This document shows, piece after piece, positions 7,752 to 14,519 of a DNA stretch of 30,597 nt. The translations under genes were made by a program, and so were the position numbers. Source of the stretch: CAZQIC01 sp964593555 (GTDB lineage Bacteria > Bacteroidota > Bacteroidia > JAFLBG01). The DNA is taken from NCBI GenBank assembly GCA_964593555.1, contig CAZQIC010000049.1, forward strand, positions 1 through 30,597, given 5' to 3'. The first letter of the stretch is position 1; each line of letters starts with the position of its first letter. The notes under the pieces are model-generated. The model ran no database searches, was not told the DNA's origin, and worked only from the letters and a program-made list of their open reading frames with translations.

Positions 7752-8310
7752 AAATTTTTCTTATTTTTTTTAGTACCCAGGTATGCAGGTTGTTTTTTTT
7801 GCCGCCGATTCCCTGCCACCCATCGCGTATTAAAATTAACCCACCAAACACGAGGAATAATGCTACGAACGGAAGTTTGCCGTATAATACACAGTTAATT
7901 AGAGTAAAGCAAATTAATAGTCCTGCAGACATACCTGAGATAAAAAACAGGTTGTAAATTACCGGCCGATGAACTTCGTTTTCTTTTTTTCTTTTGTTCT
8001 GCACTGTTCTGAAACTATCCCAATCATAATGAAATTTAGCATAAGGCCCTCTCTTGCTATTGGTGTTGTTTTGGATGGGTCCACTTTGTGTTTGCTCCTT
8101 GCCATACTTCAACTTCAGGTCATGCAAATACTTTTTTGTATCGTCGGTTAAGGCAGAATGTGCTTCGTTAAGCAAAGTAAAATATTCCTGTGCTTTGGGA
8201 GAATTATTTACATCGGGGTGGAATTGTTTTGCCTTTGTGCGAAATGCCTTTTTTATTTCTTCTGAAGAAGCATTCGGTTTAACTCCTAATATTTTGTAAT
8301 AGTCGTACAA
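7744..8310 (-). CDS. Membrane-anchored J-domain (DnaJ-like) protein
   Basis: The 188-residue protein has an N-terminal J domain (about 2-65) with DYYKILGV and the HPD tripeptide at 31-33 that stimulates Hsp70 ATPase. A charged linker follows, then two predicted membrane segments (about 117-140 and 147-161). It lacks the Gly/Phe, zinc-finger and substrate domains of DnaJ, so it is a type III J-protein, probably bringing DnaK to the inner membrane. The start is TTG: upstream codons run straight to a stop with no ATG, and J domains of this type begin one or two residues before DYY. It is the last gene of the minus-strand run and overlaps the end of ilvE tail to tail. Confidence 0.8.
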   Translation of the reverse strand: MYDYYKILGVKPNASSEEIKKAFRTKAKQFHPDVNNSPKAQEYFTLLNEAHSALTDDTKKYLHDLKLKYGKEQTQSGPIQNNTNSKRGPYAKFHYDWDSFRTVQNKRKKENEVHRPVIYNLFFISGMSAGLLICFTLINCVLYGKLPFVALFLVFGGLILIRDGWQGIGGKKNNLHTWVLKKIRKIFS

Positions 8311-8368
8311 GGATATGGGCAGTTTATCTCAATTTACTATAAATTCTACAAAGTTGTCAGAAACTGAT

Positions 8369-9031
8369 TCAGTTTGATGAGATAAGTAAAATTTTAATAT
8401 CGTTTATTAGCATATTCACTTGTGCAGAGTCGGTGCCATCATAATATCCCCTGATGAATTTATTCTCATCTATCAGTGCGAAGTTAGGTGTATGTATAAA
8501 ATCATCCGGACCGCCGTCGCCTTCCTCGGCATCTAAATAATAACTCTGGCGGGCCATATCATATAATTCTTTTTTGTCACCTGTAACAAAATACCATCTG
8601 TTCGGATCAACATTTTTGGCTTTGGCATATTCAGCTAAAATATTTACCGAATCAATTTCCGGATCAACAGTATGAGATAAAAAGCGGACCCTGTCTTCAT
8701 TTTTAAATTCATCATAAATGCGTAGCATCTGGCTGGTCATTACAGGACAAATGCTGTGGCAGGTAGTAAAAAAATAATCGACCACATAAATTTTTCCTGC
8801 CAGATCTTTTTGTGTAATTGTTTTCCCTTCATGGTTTATAAAACTAAAATTACCCACCTTATGATTCGATTCACGAATAACTGTTTTACCTCCTTCAATA
8901 ATAGTATCGCTTGTTTTAAAACCGAAGTAGGGGAGTTCTTTAAGGGGTTTATTTAATTTGAAAAACAAAGCGATAGCAGTAATGATTACTACCCCTCCGA
9001 TGATGATTGAATTAATGACTTTGTTTTTCAT
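8369..9031 (-). CDS. SCO1/SenC-family copper metallochaperone
   Basis: The 220-residue protein has one N-terminal membrane anchor (about 9-25) and a thioredoxin-like domain facing the periplasm. The copper-binding CxxxC is C91-x3-C95 (TTCHSICPVM) and the distal ligand is H180 in DDFIHTPNF, both as expected for SCO proteins. These deliver copper to, or reduce, the CuA site of cytochrome c oxidase. 'TVDPEIDS' and 'RWYFVTG' are further family signatures. It lies 29 nt after the phosphodiester glycosidase gene and 58 nt before the J-domain gene. The upstream spacer carries TAGTTTTG (9036-9043, minus strand), which matches the -7 consensus, so a separate promoter is possible. Confidence 0.88.
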   Translation of the reverse strand: MKNKVINSIIIGGVVIITAIALFFKLNKPLKELPYFGFKTSDTIIEGGKTVIRESNHKVGNFSFINHEGKTITQKDLAGKIYVVDYFFTTCHSICPVMTSQMLRIYDEFKNEDRVRFLSHTVDPEIDSVNILAEYAKAKNVDPNRWYFVTGDKKELYDMARQSYYLDAEEGDGGPDDFIHTPNFALIDENKFIRGYYDGTDSAQVNMLINDIKILLISSN

Positions 9032-9060
9032 TATACAAAACTAAGAAAACTTTTTGACCC

Positions 9061-9798
9061 TTATTCACTTTTTAATTTTGTAACTCCAATCATTACCCCA
9101 AAATTTCCATCAGTTTGTACCCAGTTTTTCTCTGGCAAATACACTCTAGATACAAACCCGTCGAGGTACAATGCGTTTTTACAGCCTAAACTTTTGAAAT
9201 AAGTAGCGAAGTCGTAAAAATTAATTTCGCTCTTAGACATTGCAAAAATTATTTTGTTATTAGATAAAATCCCGACTCCGTTTCTAATGTTGAGGTTTTT
9301 TGAGCCTTGTTTAAATTCGGGATGAATTGCTCCGTTAATGATCAGCATCGGCCCGGATTGCGTTGCATATTTTACCTTGCCATTGTTAACGAAGTCCGTA
9401 GTGCTGCAAACTTTAGCAACGTTGTCTGTAGTTATATAAAAAACACCGTTTGGTTTTAAATAAAAGTTGCCACCTCCTGAGGATGTATCTAATGGACTGA
9501 TAATTTTTTGTTCTTCAATAAAAAGTCCTTGCGGCGAATAATCTCTTTTATACATGCCTGCATTCATGGCAAACAAAAGCGTTTGCTTTTTGCTTTCGAC
9601 ATGTTTTTTCAGGTTTTCAAAACTATTAATGATTTCTCCCTTGTCATTTTTCCAATACAGTTTTAAGTCTTGTGATTTGAGATCGACGATATAAGTAATG
9701 AATATATCATTACTTACGTTTTGTTTAGGAGTAAACGCAATTAATCCTGTGATAAGCAGGAGGGAGATTGATAATAGTATGTTGAATTTATATTTCAA
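9061..9798 (-). CDS. Phosphodiester glycosidase (NAGPA-domain) family protein, exported
   Basis: The 245-residue protein has an N-terminal hydrophobic signal (about 6-24), then a domain with the features of the NAGPA/phosphodiester glycosidase family: FAMNAGMY, 'YSPQGLFIE', 'QSGPMLIINGAIH', 'RNGVGIL' and a C-terminal ALYLDGFVSRVYLP. The family hydrolyses sugar phosphodiester bonds; the bacterial substrates are mostly unknown but cell-surface glycans are likely. The start is TTG: no ATG lies between the upstream in-frame stop and the signal sequence. It is 18 nt downstream of the DUF1287 gene, another exported protein with a probable envelope role, so the two are probably co-transcribed. Confidence 0.78.
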   Translation of the reverse strand: MKYKFNILLSISLLLITGLIAFTPKQNVSNDIFITYIVDLKSQDLKLYWKNDKGEIINSFENLKKHVESKKQTLLFAMNAGMYKRDYSPQGLFIEEQKIISPLDTSSGGGNFYLKPNGVFYITTDNVAKVCSTTDFVNNGKVKYATQSGPMLIINGAIHPEFKQGSKNLNIRNGVGILSNNKIIFAMSKSEINFYDFATYFKSLGCKNALYLDGFVSRVYLPEKNWVQTDGNFGVMIGVTKLKSE

Positions 9799-9816
9799 AT
9801 TAGTTGGTAAGCTGTG

Positions 9817-10398
9817 TTACTTGCTGTAAAAATAGTGTCCCGTTATTTTATAACTAAAAAGGCAATCGGATATTTCCTGTCCGTTACCAATGTTATGCAC
9901 AATTAAATTTCTGTGGCCATCATCAGATTTTTTATCAATTATAATTCCAATATGTGTAATGCCTCCGCCAAGGTTCCATGTAACAATATCGCCGGGAGCA
10001 TAGTCTGCAGCATTCGTACTGGTTTTCTTTACAGTTCCATATCTGCTGAAAAATGTCATAAGGTTAGGCACCCTGCGGTGATCAATATTTTTATCCGGTG
10101 TTTTTAAACCCCAGTTCTTTGGGTATTTTGAGAAATTTTTCTGCATGTCTTCATGTACTTCTTTTTGAAGATCAATATTTAGTTTCCGGTATGCGCGAAT
10201 TACTACATCGGTGCATACTCCTTTATCCGTAGGCACATCTCCGTTGGGGTATTTTATTTCAAAGTATGTGGGATCATAACTTACTTTTTGAGAGGTCAGT
10301 TCAATTGCGGCCTTAGATAATTTTATGGGAAAGGTTTCCTGGCTTTTTACATAAGAAATAAGTAGGAGTAAAGGAAAAAGCAAAGCGATTCTTTTCAT
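9817..10398 (-). CDS. DUF1287 protein, exported cysteine-peptidase-like fold
   Basis: The protein has 193 residues from the ATG at 10398. An in-frame GTG five codons earlier (10413) is possible, but the ATG gives the cleaner signal peptide MKRIALLFPLLLLISYVKSQ. Conserved points are 'VPTDKGVCTDVVIRAYR' with C62, 'DHRRVPNL', 'YAPGDIVTWNLGGGITHIGI' with H149 and 'VHNIG' with H168. DUF1287 proteins resemble the NlpC/P60 superfamily, in which a Cys and His act together, often on peptidoglycan peptides. The exact activity of DUF1287 is not established, so only an envelope role is inferred. It is the first gene of the run that continues with the phosphodiester glycosidase. Confidence 0.8.
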   Translation of the reverse strand: MKRIALLFPLLLLISYVKSQETFPIKLSKAAIELTSQKVSYDPTYFEIKYPNGDVPTDKGVCTDVVIRAYRKLNIDLQKEVHEDMQKNFSKYPKNWGLKTPDKNIDHRRVPNLMTFFSRYGTVKKTSTNAADYAPGDIVTWNLGGGITHIGIIIDKKSDDGHRNLIVHNIGNGQEISDCLFSYKITGHYFYSK

Positions 10399-10470
10399 AG
10401 TTTTATTTTTCACTATAACGCTAACACATGACCAGAGATTTTCGACTTTCTACTTTTTAGGCCTAGCTAT

Positions 10471-10535
10471 GTCACCCCTACAGGGTTAATTTTTGTTTTT
10501 ATATTATTTTTACAAATATTTCGCTCCTCCGGAGC
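10471..10535. repeat. Palindromic intergenic repeat with two hairpins
   Basis: Two small hairpins sit in the Nudix-DUF1287 gap. The first is ACCC (10474-10477) with GGGT (10483-10486), followed by a T-rich run. The second is GCTCC (10523-10527) with GGAGC (10531-10535) around TCC. An A/T-rich linker joins them. I recall similar 'TCGCTCCTCCGGAGC' sequences between genes in many Bacteroidota genomes, but there is no second copy in this window, so repeat status rests on memory. Confidence 0.4.
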
Positions 10536-10562
10536 TTTAATTTATATCGATACTTACTTTTT

Positions 10563-10620
10563 TGCTTCCAACTTCTATCTTCGCACTTCCAGCTCCCAAC
10601 TCTGCGCTTCTACCTTCCAA
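10563..10620. repeat. Degenerate pyrimidine-rich tandem repeat
   Basis: This stretch is built from imperfect units such as CTTCCAACTTC, CACTTCCAGCTCCCAAC and CTTCTACCTTCCAAC. On the minus strand it is a purine-rich GTTGGAAG-type repeat. It starts directly after the stop codon of the minus-strand Nudix gene and so lies in that gene's 3' untranslated region. Confidence 0.5.
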
Positions 10621-11184
10621 CTAAATCTTCCCTTCCTGCATTAACAGTTTTATTTTCAAAACCGCCATCACTGTTAAGCTATCTGTAATTTCGCCGGAGC
10701 AAACTCTCTCATACAATTCACTAAAGGGAATCTTTTTTACTTCAAGCTGTTCTGTCTCTTCAGGTTCCATATTAGTAAACGATAAATCCTGTGCCACATA
10801 TATTAATGCCCTTTCATCACTTACCGAATTACTTAAATGTGATTCCTGTATTAACGTAATTCGCTCCGCTTTTATTCCTGCTTCCTCCAATAATTCTCTG
10901 CGCGCCGATTCAATGGGGTCAACATCCAATTTTCCACCACCTTCGGGTATTTCCCATGAATATTGTTTAAGTGGGTAGCGATACTGCCCAATGATCCAGG
11001 TATTATAATCTTTATCCAATGGAACAATACCAATGGCCAGGTTTTTAAAATTAACTACTGAGTAAATCCCCGGGTTACCGGAAGGATTAAGAACCTGGTA
11101 TTCGGTAAGGCTTATCCAGGGATTATCATAAATGGCTTTACCTGATAAAGTCTTCCATGGATTGTCTTTTTCGGATGTATTCAT
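10621..11184 (-). CDS. Nudix hydrolase, ADP-ribose pyrophosphatase-like
   Basis: The protein has 187 residues from the ATG at 11184 (MNTSEKDNPW...). A longer frame opens at 11247, but its extra 21 residues (MTGQLFCGLFCNFY...) are unlike the family and overlap the bshC promoter region. The Nudix box spans residues 82-104 as G-x5-V-x7-RELLEEAGI, with the catalytic RExxEE intact; the first conserved Glu is Val here. The preceding 'YRYPLKQYSWEIPEGG' is typical of the ADP-ribose/sugar-nucleotide pyrophosphatase subgroup, which removes reactive ADP-ribose-type compounds. The true substrate cannot be read from sequence. It is divergent from bshC. Confidence 0.85.
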   Translation of the reverse strand: MNTSEKDNPWKTLSGKAIYDNPWISLTEYQVLNPSGNPGIYSVVNFKNLAIGIVPLDKDYNTWIIGQYRYPLKQYSWEIPEGGGKLDVDPIESARRELLEEAGIKAERITLIQESHLSNSVSDERALIYVAQDLSFTNMEPEETEQLEVKKIPFSELYERVCSGEITDSLTVMAVLKIKLLMQEGKI

Positions 11185-11248
11185 ATAGTCATAATGAAAT
11201 AATGTGTAAAAGTTACAAAATAAACCACAGAATAATTGGCCCGTCATA

Positions 11249-11278
11249 TTGAGCCTGCCGAAATATGCTATAAATTTA
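11249..11278 (+). promoter_or_regulatory. Putative Bacteroidota-type promoter of bshC
   Basis: TTG at 11249-11251 (-33 element) is followed after exactly 19 nt by TAAATTTA at 11271-11278, a seven-of-eight match to the -7 consensus TAnnTTTG. Transcription would begin near 11283, giving a leader of less than 10 nt before the ATG at 11291. This is the only place in the window where I found both boxes at good spacing. Confidence 0.5.
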
Positions 11279-11290
11279 ATACTTTAGCTT

Positions 11291-12922
11291 ATGCATTTTG
11301 AAAAGGAATACGTTTCGTTTGATACCGCCGGGTTTTCGAAAATGTTCAGGGCTTATATCGCTGAAGATACCGCGTTAAAGAGTTTATATAATTCTTCACC
11401 TCAACTTTCGTCTTTCCCGGTTGTGATGCAGGAGGTAAAGCAAAGACACATCCAGAGAGGTGAATTGGTAAAGGTGTTGAAAAGGCAATACGAATCAGTA
11501 TTATTAAAGACAGATTCTATCAAATACCGCAAAGCGTTTGAAGCAATTGACAGTCTGAATGATGAACATACATTCACTGTTTGTACCGGTCACCAGTTGT
11601 GTTTATTTACAGGCCCTCTGTATTTTATATATAAGATCGTTTCAGCCATTAAACTTGCAGCCGAATTAAAAATTAAATATTCTCAATATAATTTTGTACC
11701 GGTATACTGGATGGCGACTGAGGATCATGATTTTGAGGAGATAAATCATGCGCATCTATTCGGAAAAAAATTAGAATGGAAAAAGGAAGAAGCTATTGGC
11801 GCAAATACTCCTCCCTCAGGGAAAATAAAAACTTCTTCGCTTGCAGATTTATTACAACAGACAAATCAAATATTAGGTGATTCTACAGAGGGTAATTATT
11901 TAAAACAACTTTTTGAGAAGGCATATTTACAACATGATAATCTTTCTGATGCCACGCGATACCTCGTTCATGAATTATTTGAGGAATACGGATTGGTGAT
12001 CCTGGATGCGAATGAGGAAAGTCTTAAAAGAGTTTTTGTACCTGTAGTTAAAGAAGAGTTATTGAACCCAAGGGCTTTTGCTTTAGTAAATGAGACGAGT
12101 GCTTACATCGAAAAAAATGGTTTTGAGGTACAGGTAAATGCAAGGGAGATAAATCTTTTTTATGCTACAGACAACAGTAGGGAGCGGATCGTATTCGAGA
12201 ATGAAAAATATAAAGTGTTAAATACCTCACTGAGTTTTTCTAAAGAAGAAATTATTAAAGAACTCGAAAATAATCCACAAGCTTTTAGTCCGAATGTTAT
12301 TTTACGTCCGCTTTACCAGCAAATGGTATTACCCAACCTTGCTTATATAGGAGGCGCAGCAGAAATTTGTTACTGGTTACAATTTAAATCTGTTTTTGAT
12401 CATTACGATGTACAGTTCCCTGTATTAATGTCCCGTAATTCGGCTCTTATCGTTGATGAAAAATCAAAACAGGTATTCGGCAAACTTTTATTGAAAATAG
12501 AGGATGTTTTTTTACCTCTTGAGACATTGATAAAAAAAGTGATCACAGGAAATAGCGGTACTTCCATATCATTGGAGGATATCGAACAACAACTGAAAGA
12601 AATTTATGCACAGATAACGGAACGCGTTGCTAAAATCGATAAAACGCTGGAGCCCATGGTGGAAGCCGAGTTGCATAAGGGCATAAAAGCTTTACATGGC
12701 ATGGAAGCAAAAATGATAAGGGCTGAAAAATTGCGACAAGAAACTACAGTTACTTTGGCGACTAAACTAAAAGAAAAATTTTTCCCCACCGGTGTTTTGC
12801 AGGAAAGGCACGATAATTTTATCCCTTATTATTTGAAATATGGTAAGGATTTTATACCCGCATTAATAACCGGTTTCGATCCTTTTGATAACCGCCTGTT
12901 TTTGTTAAAAGAAACCCATTAA
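11291..12922 (+). CDS. bshC: Bacillithiol biosynthesis cysteine-adding enzyme BshC
   Basis: The 543-residue protein is full length for BshC. Signatures are TVCTGHQLCLFTGPLYFIYK (about 97-115) and PVYWMATEDHDFEEINH (137-153) in the nucleotidyltransferase-like Rossmann core. 'RPLYQQMVLPNLAYIGGAAEICYWLQ' follows near residues 340-365, and a long charged coiled-coil section lies at about 395-475. BshC couples cysteine to glucosaminyl-malate in the last step of bacillithiol, the low-molecular-weight thiol used in place of glutathione by Firmicutes and many Bacteroidota. bshA and bshB are not in the window. The gene stands alone, divergent from the Nudix hydrolase, with its own candidate promoter. 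Confidence 0.93.
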   Translation: MHFEKEYVSFDTAGFSKMFRAYIAEDTALKSLYNSSPQLSSFPVVMQEVKQRHIQRGELVKVLKRQYESVLLKTDSIKYRKAFEAIDSLNDEHTFTVCTGHQLCLFTGPLYFIYKIVSAIKLAAELKIKYSQYNFVPVYWMATEDHDFEEINHAHLFGKKLEWKKEEAIGANTPPSGKIKTSSLADLLQQTNQILGDSTEGNYLKQLFEKAYLQHDNLSDATRYLVHELFEEYGLVILDANEESLKRVFVPVVKEELLNPRAFALVNETSAYIEKNGFEVQVNAREINLFYATDNSRERIVFENEKYKVLNTSLSFSKEEIIKELENNPQAFSPNVILRPLYQQMVLPNLAYIGGAAEICYWLQFKSVFDHYDVQFPVLMSRNSALIVDEKSKQVFGKLLLKIEDVFLPLETLIKKVITGNSGTSISLEDIEQQLKEIYAQITERVAKIDKTLEPMVEAELHKGIKALHGMEAKMIRAEKLRQETTVTLATKLKEKFFPTGVLQERHDNFIPYYLKYGKDFIPALITGFDPFDNRLFLLKETH

Positions 12923-12950
12923 TATCAATAGTATAAGCCCTGTTCTTTTA

Positions 12951-12958
12951 TATCTTTG
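12951..12958 (+). promoter_or_regulatory. Putative -7 box upstream of guaA
   Basis: TATCTTTG matches the Bacteroidota -7 consensus TAnnTTTG exactly and ends 10 nt before the guaA ATG. No TTG was found at the usual 19-nt spacing upstream. If it is real, the leader is only a few bases long. Confidence 0.4.
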
Positions 12959-12968
12959 CCCATAATTT

Positions 12969-14519
12969 ATGGCACAGGAAACCATCTTAATTCTTGATTT
13001 CGGATCACAGTATACACAACTTATTGCCCGCAGGGTAAGGGAGCTTAATGTTTATTGTGAAATTCACCCGTATACTTATATCACACAATTCCCTAATCCT
13101 AAATCCCAATTCCCGAATCTCAAAGGTGTTATCCTCTCGGGCAGTCCATTCTCTGTCCGCGATCCTAATTCTCCTAATCCTGATCTTAAAGAGATAAGAA
13201 AAAATTATCCTTTGCTTGGAGTTTGTTATGGGGCGCAATTATTGGCGCAAAGAAACGGTGGAGAAGTAAAGTCATCTAACAACCGTGAATATGGTCGTGC
13301 GAATCTTTCGTTTGTAAATAGTGAGCATGAGCTTTTTAAAAATATAAGTAATGGTTCACAGGTATGGATGAGCCACGCAGATACGATCGCAACAATTGCC
13401 GATGATTTTGAAATAGTTGCGAGTACAGTTGATGTTAAAGTTGCAGGCTATCATATTAAAGGAGAAAAAACATTTGGAATACAATTTCATCCTGAAGTTT
13501 ATCATTCCACAGAAGGATTGGAGTTGCTCAGGAACTTTGTAGTAAACATTTGCGGTTGTTCTCAAAACTGGACTCCCGATTCATTTGTTGAGACAACAGT
13601 TGAAACATTAAAAAAACAAATCGGTAACGATAAAGTTGTATTAGGTCTTTCCGGCGGTGTTGATTCCAGTGTAGCAGCGGTATTATTACATAAGGCTATT
13701 GGCAAAAACCTGTATTGCATTTTTGTAGATAACGGTTTGTTACGCAAAAATGAATTTGAAAATGTATTGAATTCATACCAGCATATGGGCCTTAATGTAA
13801 AAGGCGTAAATGCTAAGGACAGGTTTTATGCAGAGTTAACGGGCCATACCGATCCGGAGAAAAAACGTAAAGCGATAGGAAAAGTTTTTATAGATGTGTT
13901 TGATGAAGAGGCAAACAAAATACAGGATGTAAAATGGCTTGGGCAGGGAACAATTTATCCCGATATAATTGAATCTATTTCTGTAAAAGGTCCTTCGGCT
14001 ACAATTAAATCACATCACAACGTAGGTGGTTTACCCGAGAGAATGAAATTGAAAATAGTGGAGCCTTTAAATACCTTATTTAAAGATGAAGTGCGAAGGG
14101 TAGGTAAAACATTGGGTATTGATAGTGTTATTCTCGACAGGCACCCGTTTCCGGGGCCGGGTCTTGGTATTCGCATATTGGGTGATATTACCGAAGAAAA
14201 GGTACGGATATTGCAAGAGGTGGATCATATATTCATTGAAGGCTTAAAAAGCAGCGGTTTATATAAGGATGTATGGCAGGCAGGCGCTGTGTTATTGCCA
14301 ATACAATCGGTAGGAGTAATGGGTGATGAAAGAACATATGAAAAAGTAGTCGCATTAAGAGCGGTAACATCAACAGATGGTATGACTGCCGATTGGTGCC
14401 ATTTGCCTTACGAGTTTTTAGGAAAAATATCCAACGAAATAATTAATAAAGTAAAAGGTGTGAACAGGGTAGTGTATGACATTAGTTCTAAACCACCAGC
14501 TACTATTGAATGGGAATAA
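12969..14519 (+). CDS. guaA: GMP synthase (glutamine-hydrolysing)
   Basis: The 516-residue protein has an N-terminal class I glutamine amidotransferase domain with nucleophile C86 (LLGVCYGAQ) and the His-Glu pair in FGIQFHPEVYHS. An ATP-pyrophosphatase domain with VLGLSGGVDSSVAAVL follows, then the C-terminal dimerisation domain ending in the classic 'DISSKPPATIEWE'. It converts XMP, ATP and glutamine to GMP. Residues 40-53 hold an odd in-frame repeat (QFPNPKS then QFPNLKG, encoded by two 21-bp units at 13086-13127). This makes the loop before KGVILSGSP about four residues longer than I recall in other Bacteroidota. The downstream LysM gene's first ATG lies inside the last codons of guaA. Confidence 0.95.
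   Translation: MAQETILILDFGSQYTQLIARRVRELNVYCEIHPYTYITQFPNPKSQFPNLKGVILSGSPFSVRDPNSPNPDLKEIRKNYPLLGVCYGAQLLAQRNGGEVKSSNNREYGRANLSFVNSEHELFKNISNGSQVWMSHADTIATIADDFEIVASTVDVKVAGYHIKGEKTFGIQFHPEVYHSTEGLELLRNFVVNICGCSQNWTPDSFVETTVETLKKQIGNDKVVLGLSGGVDSSVAAVLLHKAIGKNLYCIFVDNGLLRKNEFENVLNSYQHMGLNVKGVNAKDRFYAELTGHTDPEKKRKAIGKVFIDVFDEEANKIQDVKWLGQGTIYPDIIESISVKGPSATIKSHHNVGGLPERMKLKIVEPLNTLFKDEVRRVGKTLGIDSVILDRHPFPGPGLGIRILGDITEEKVRILQEVDHIFIEGLKSSGLYKDVWQAGAVLLPIQSVGVMGDERTYEKVVALRAVTSTDGMTADWCHLPYEFLGKISNEIINKVKGVNRVVYDISSKPPATIEWE
13086..13127 (+). repeat. In-frame 21-bp tandem duplication in guaA
   Basis: Unit 1 (13086-13106) and unit 2 (13107-13127) both begin CAATTCCC and match at about 15 of 21 positions. 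They encode QFPNPKS and QFPNLKG. A related pyrimidine-rich stretch (CCTAATTCTCCTAATCCTGAT) lies at about 13162-13182 and encodes PNSPNPD. Both resemble low-complexity Bacteroidota intergenic repeats. Confidence 0.55.

Noticed and set aside
8324..8385. Inverted repeat TTATCTCA/TGAGATAA around the end of the SCO gene
   Set aside because: Arms are short, 46 bp apart and A/T-rich, so chance is likely.
11185..11247. N-terminal extension of the Nudix hydrolase
   Set aside because: The 21 extra residues are unlike Nudix proteins and cover the divergent promoter region; the ATG at 11184 fits better.
13005..13238. Antisense frame within guaA with 'IRELGFRIREL'-type repeats
   Set aside because: This is the complement of the low-complexity patches in guaA, not a gene.
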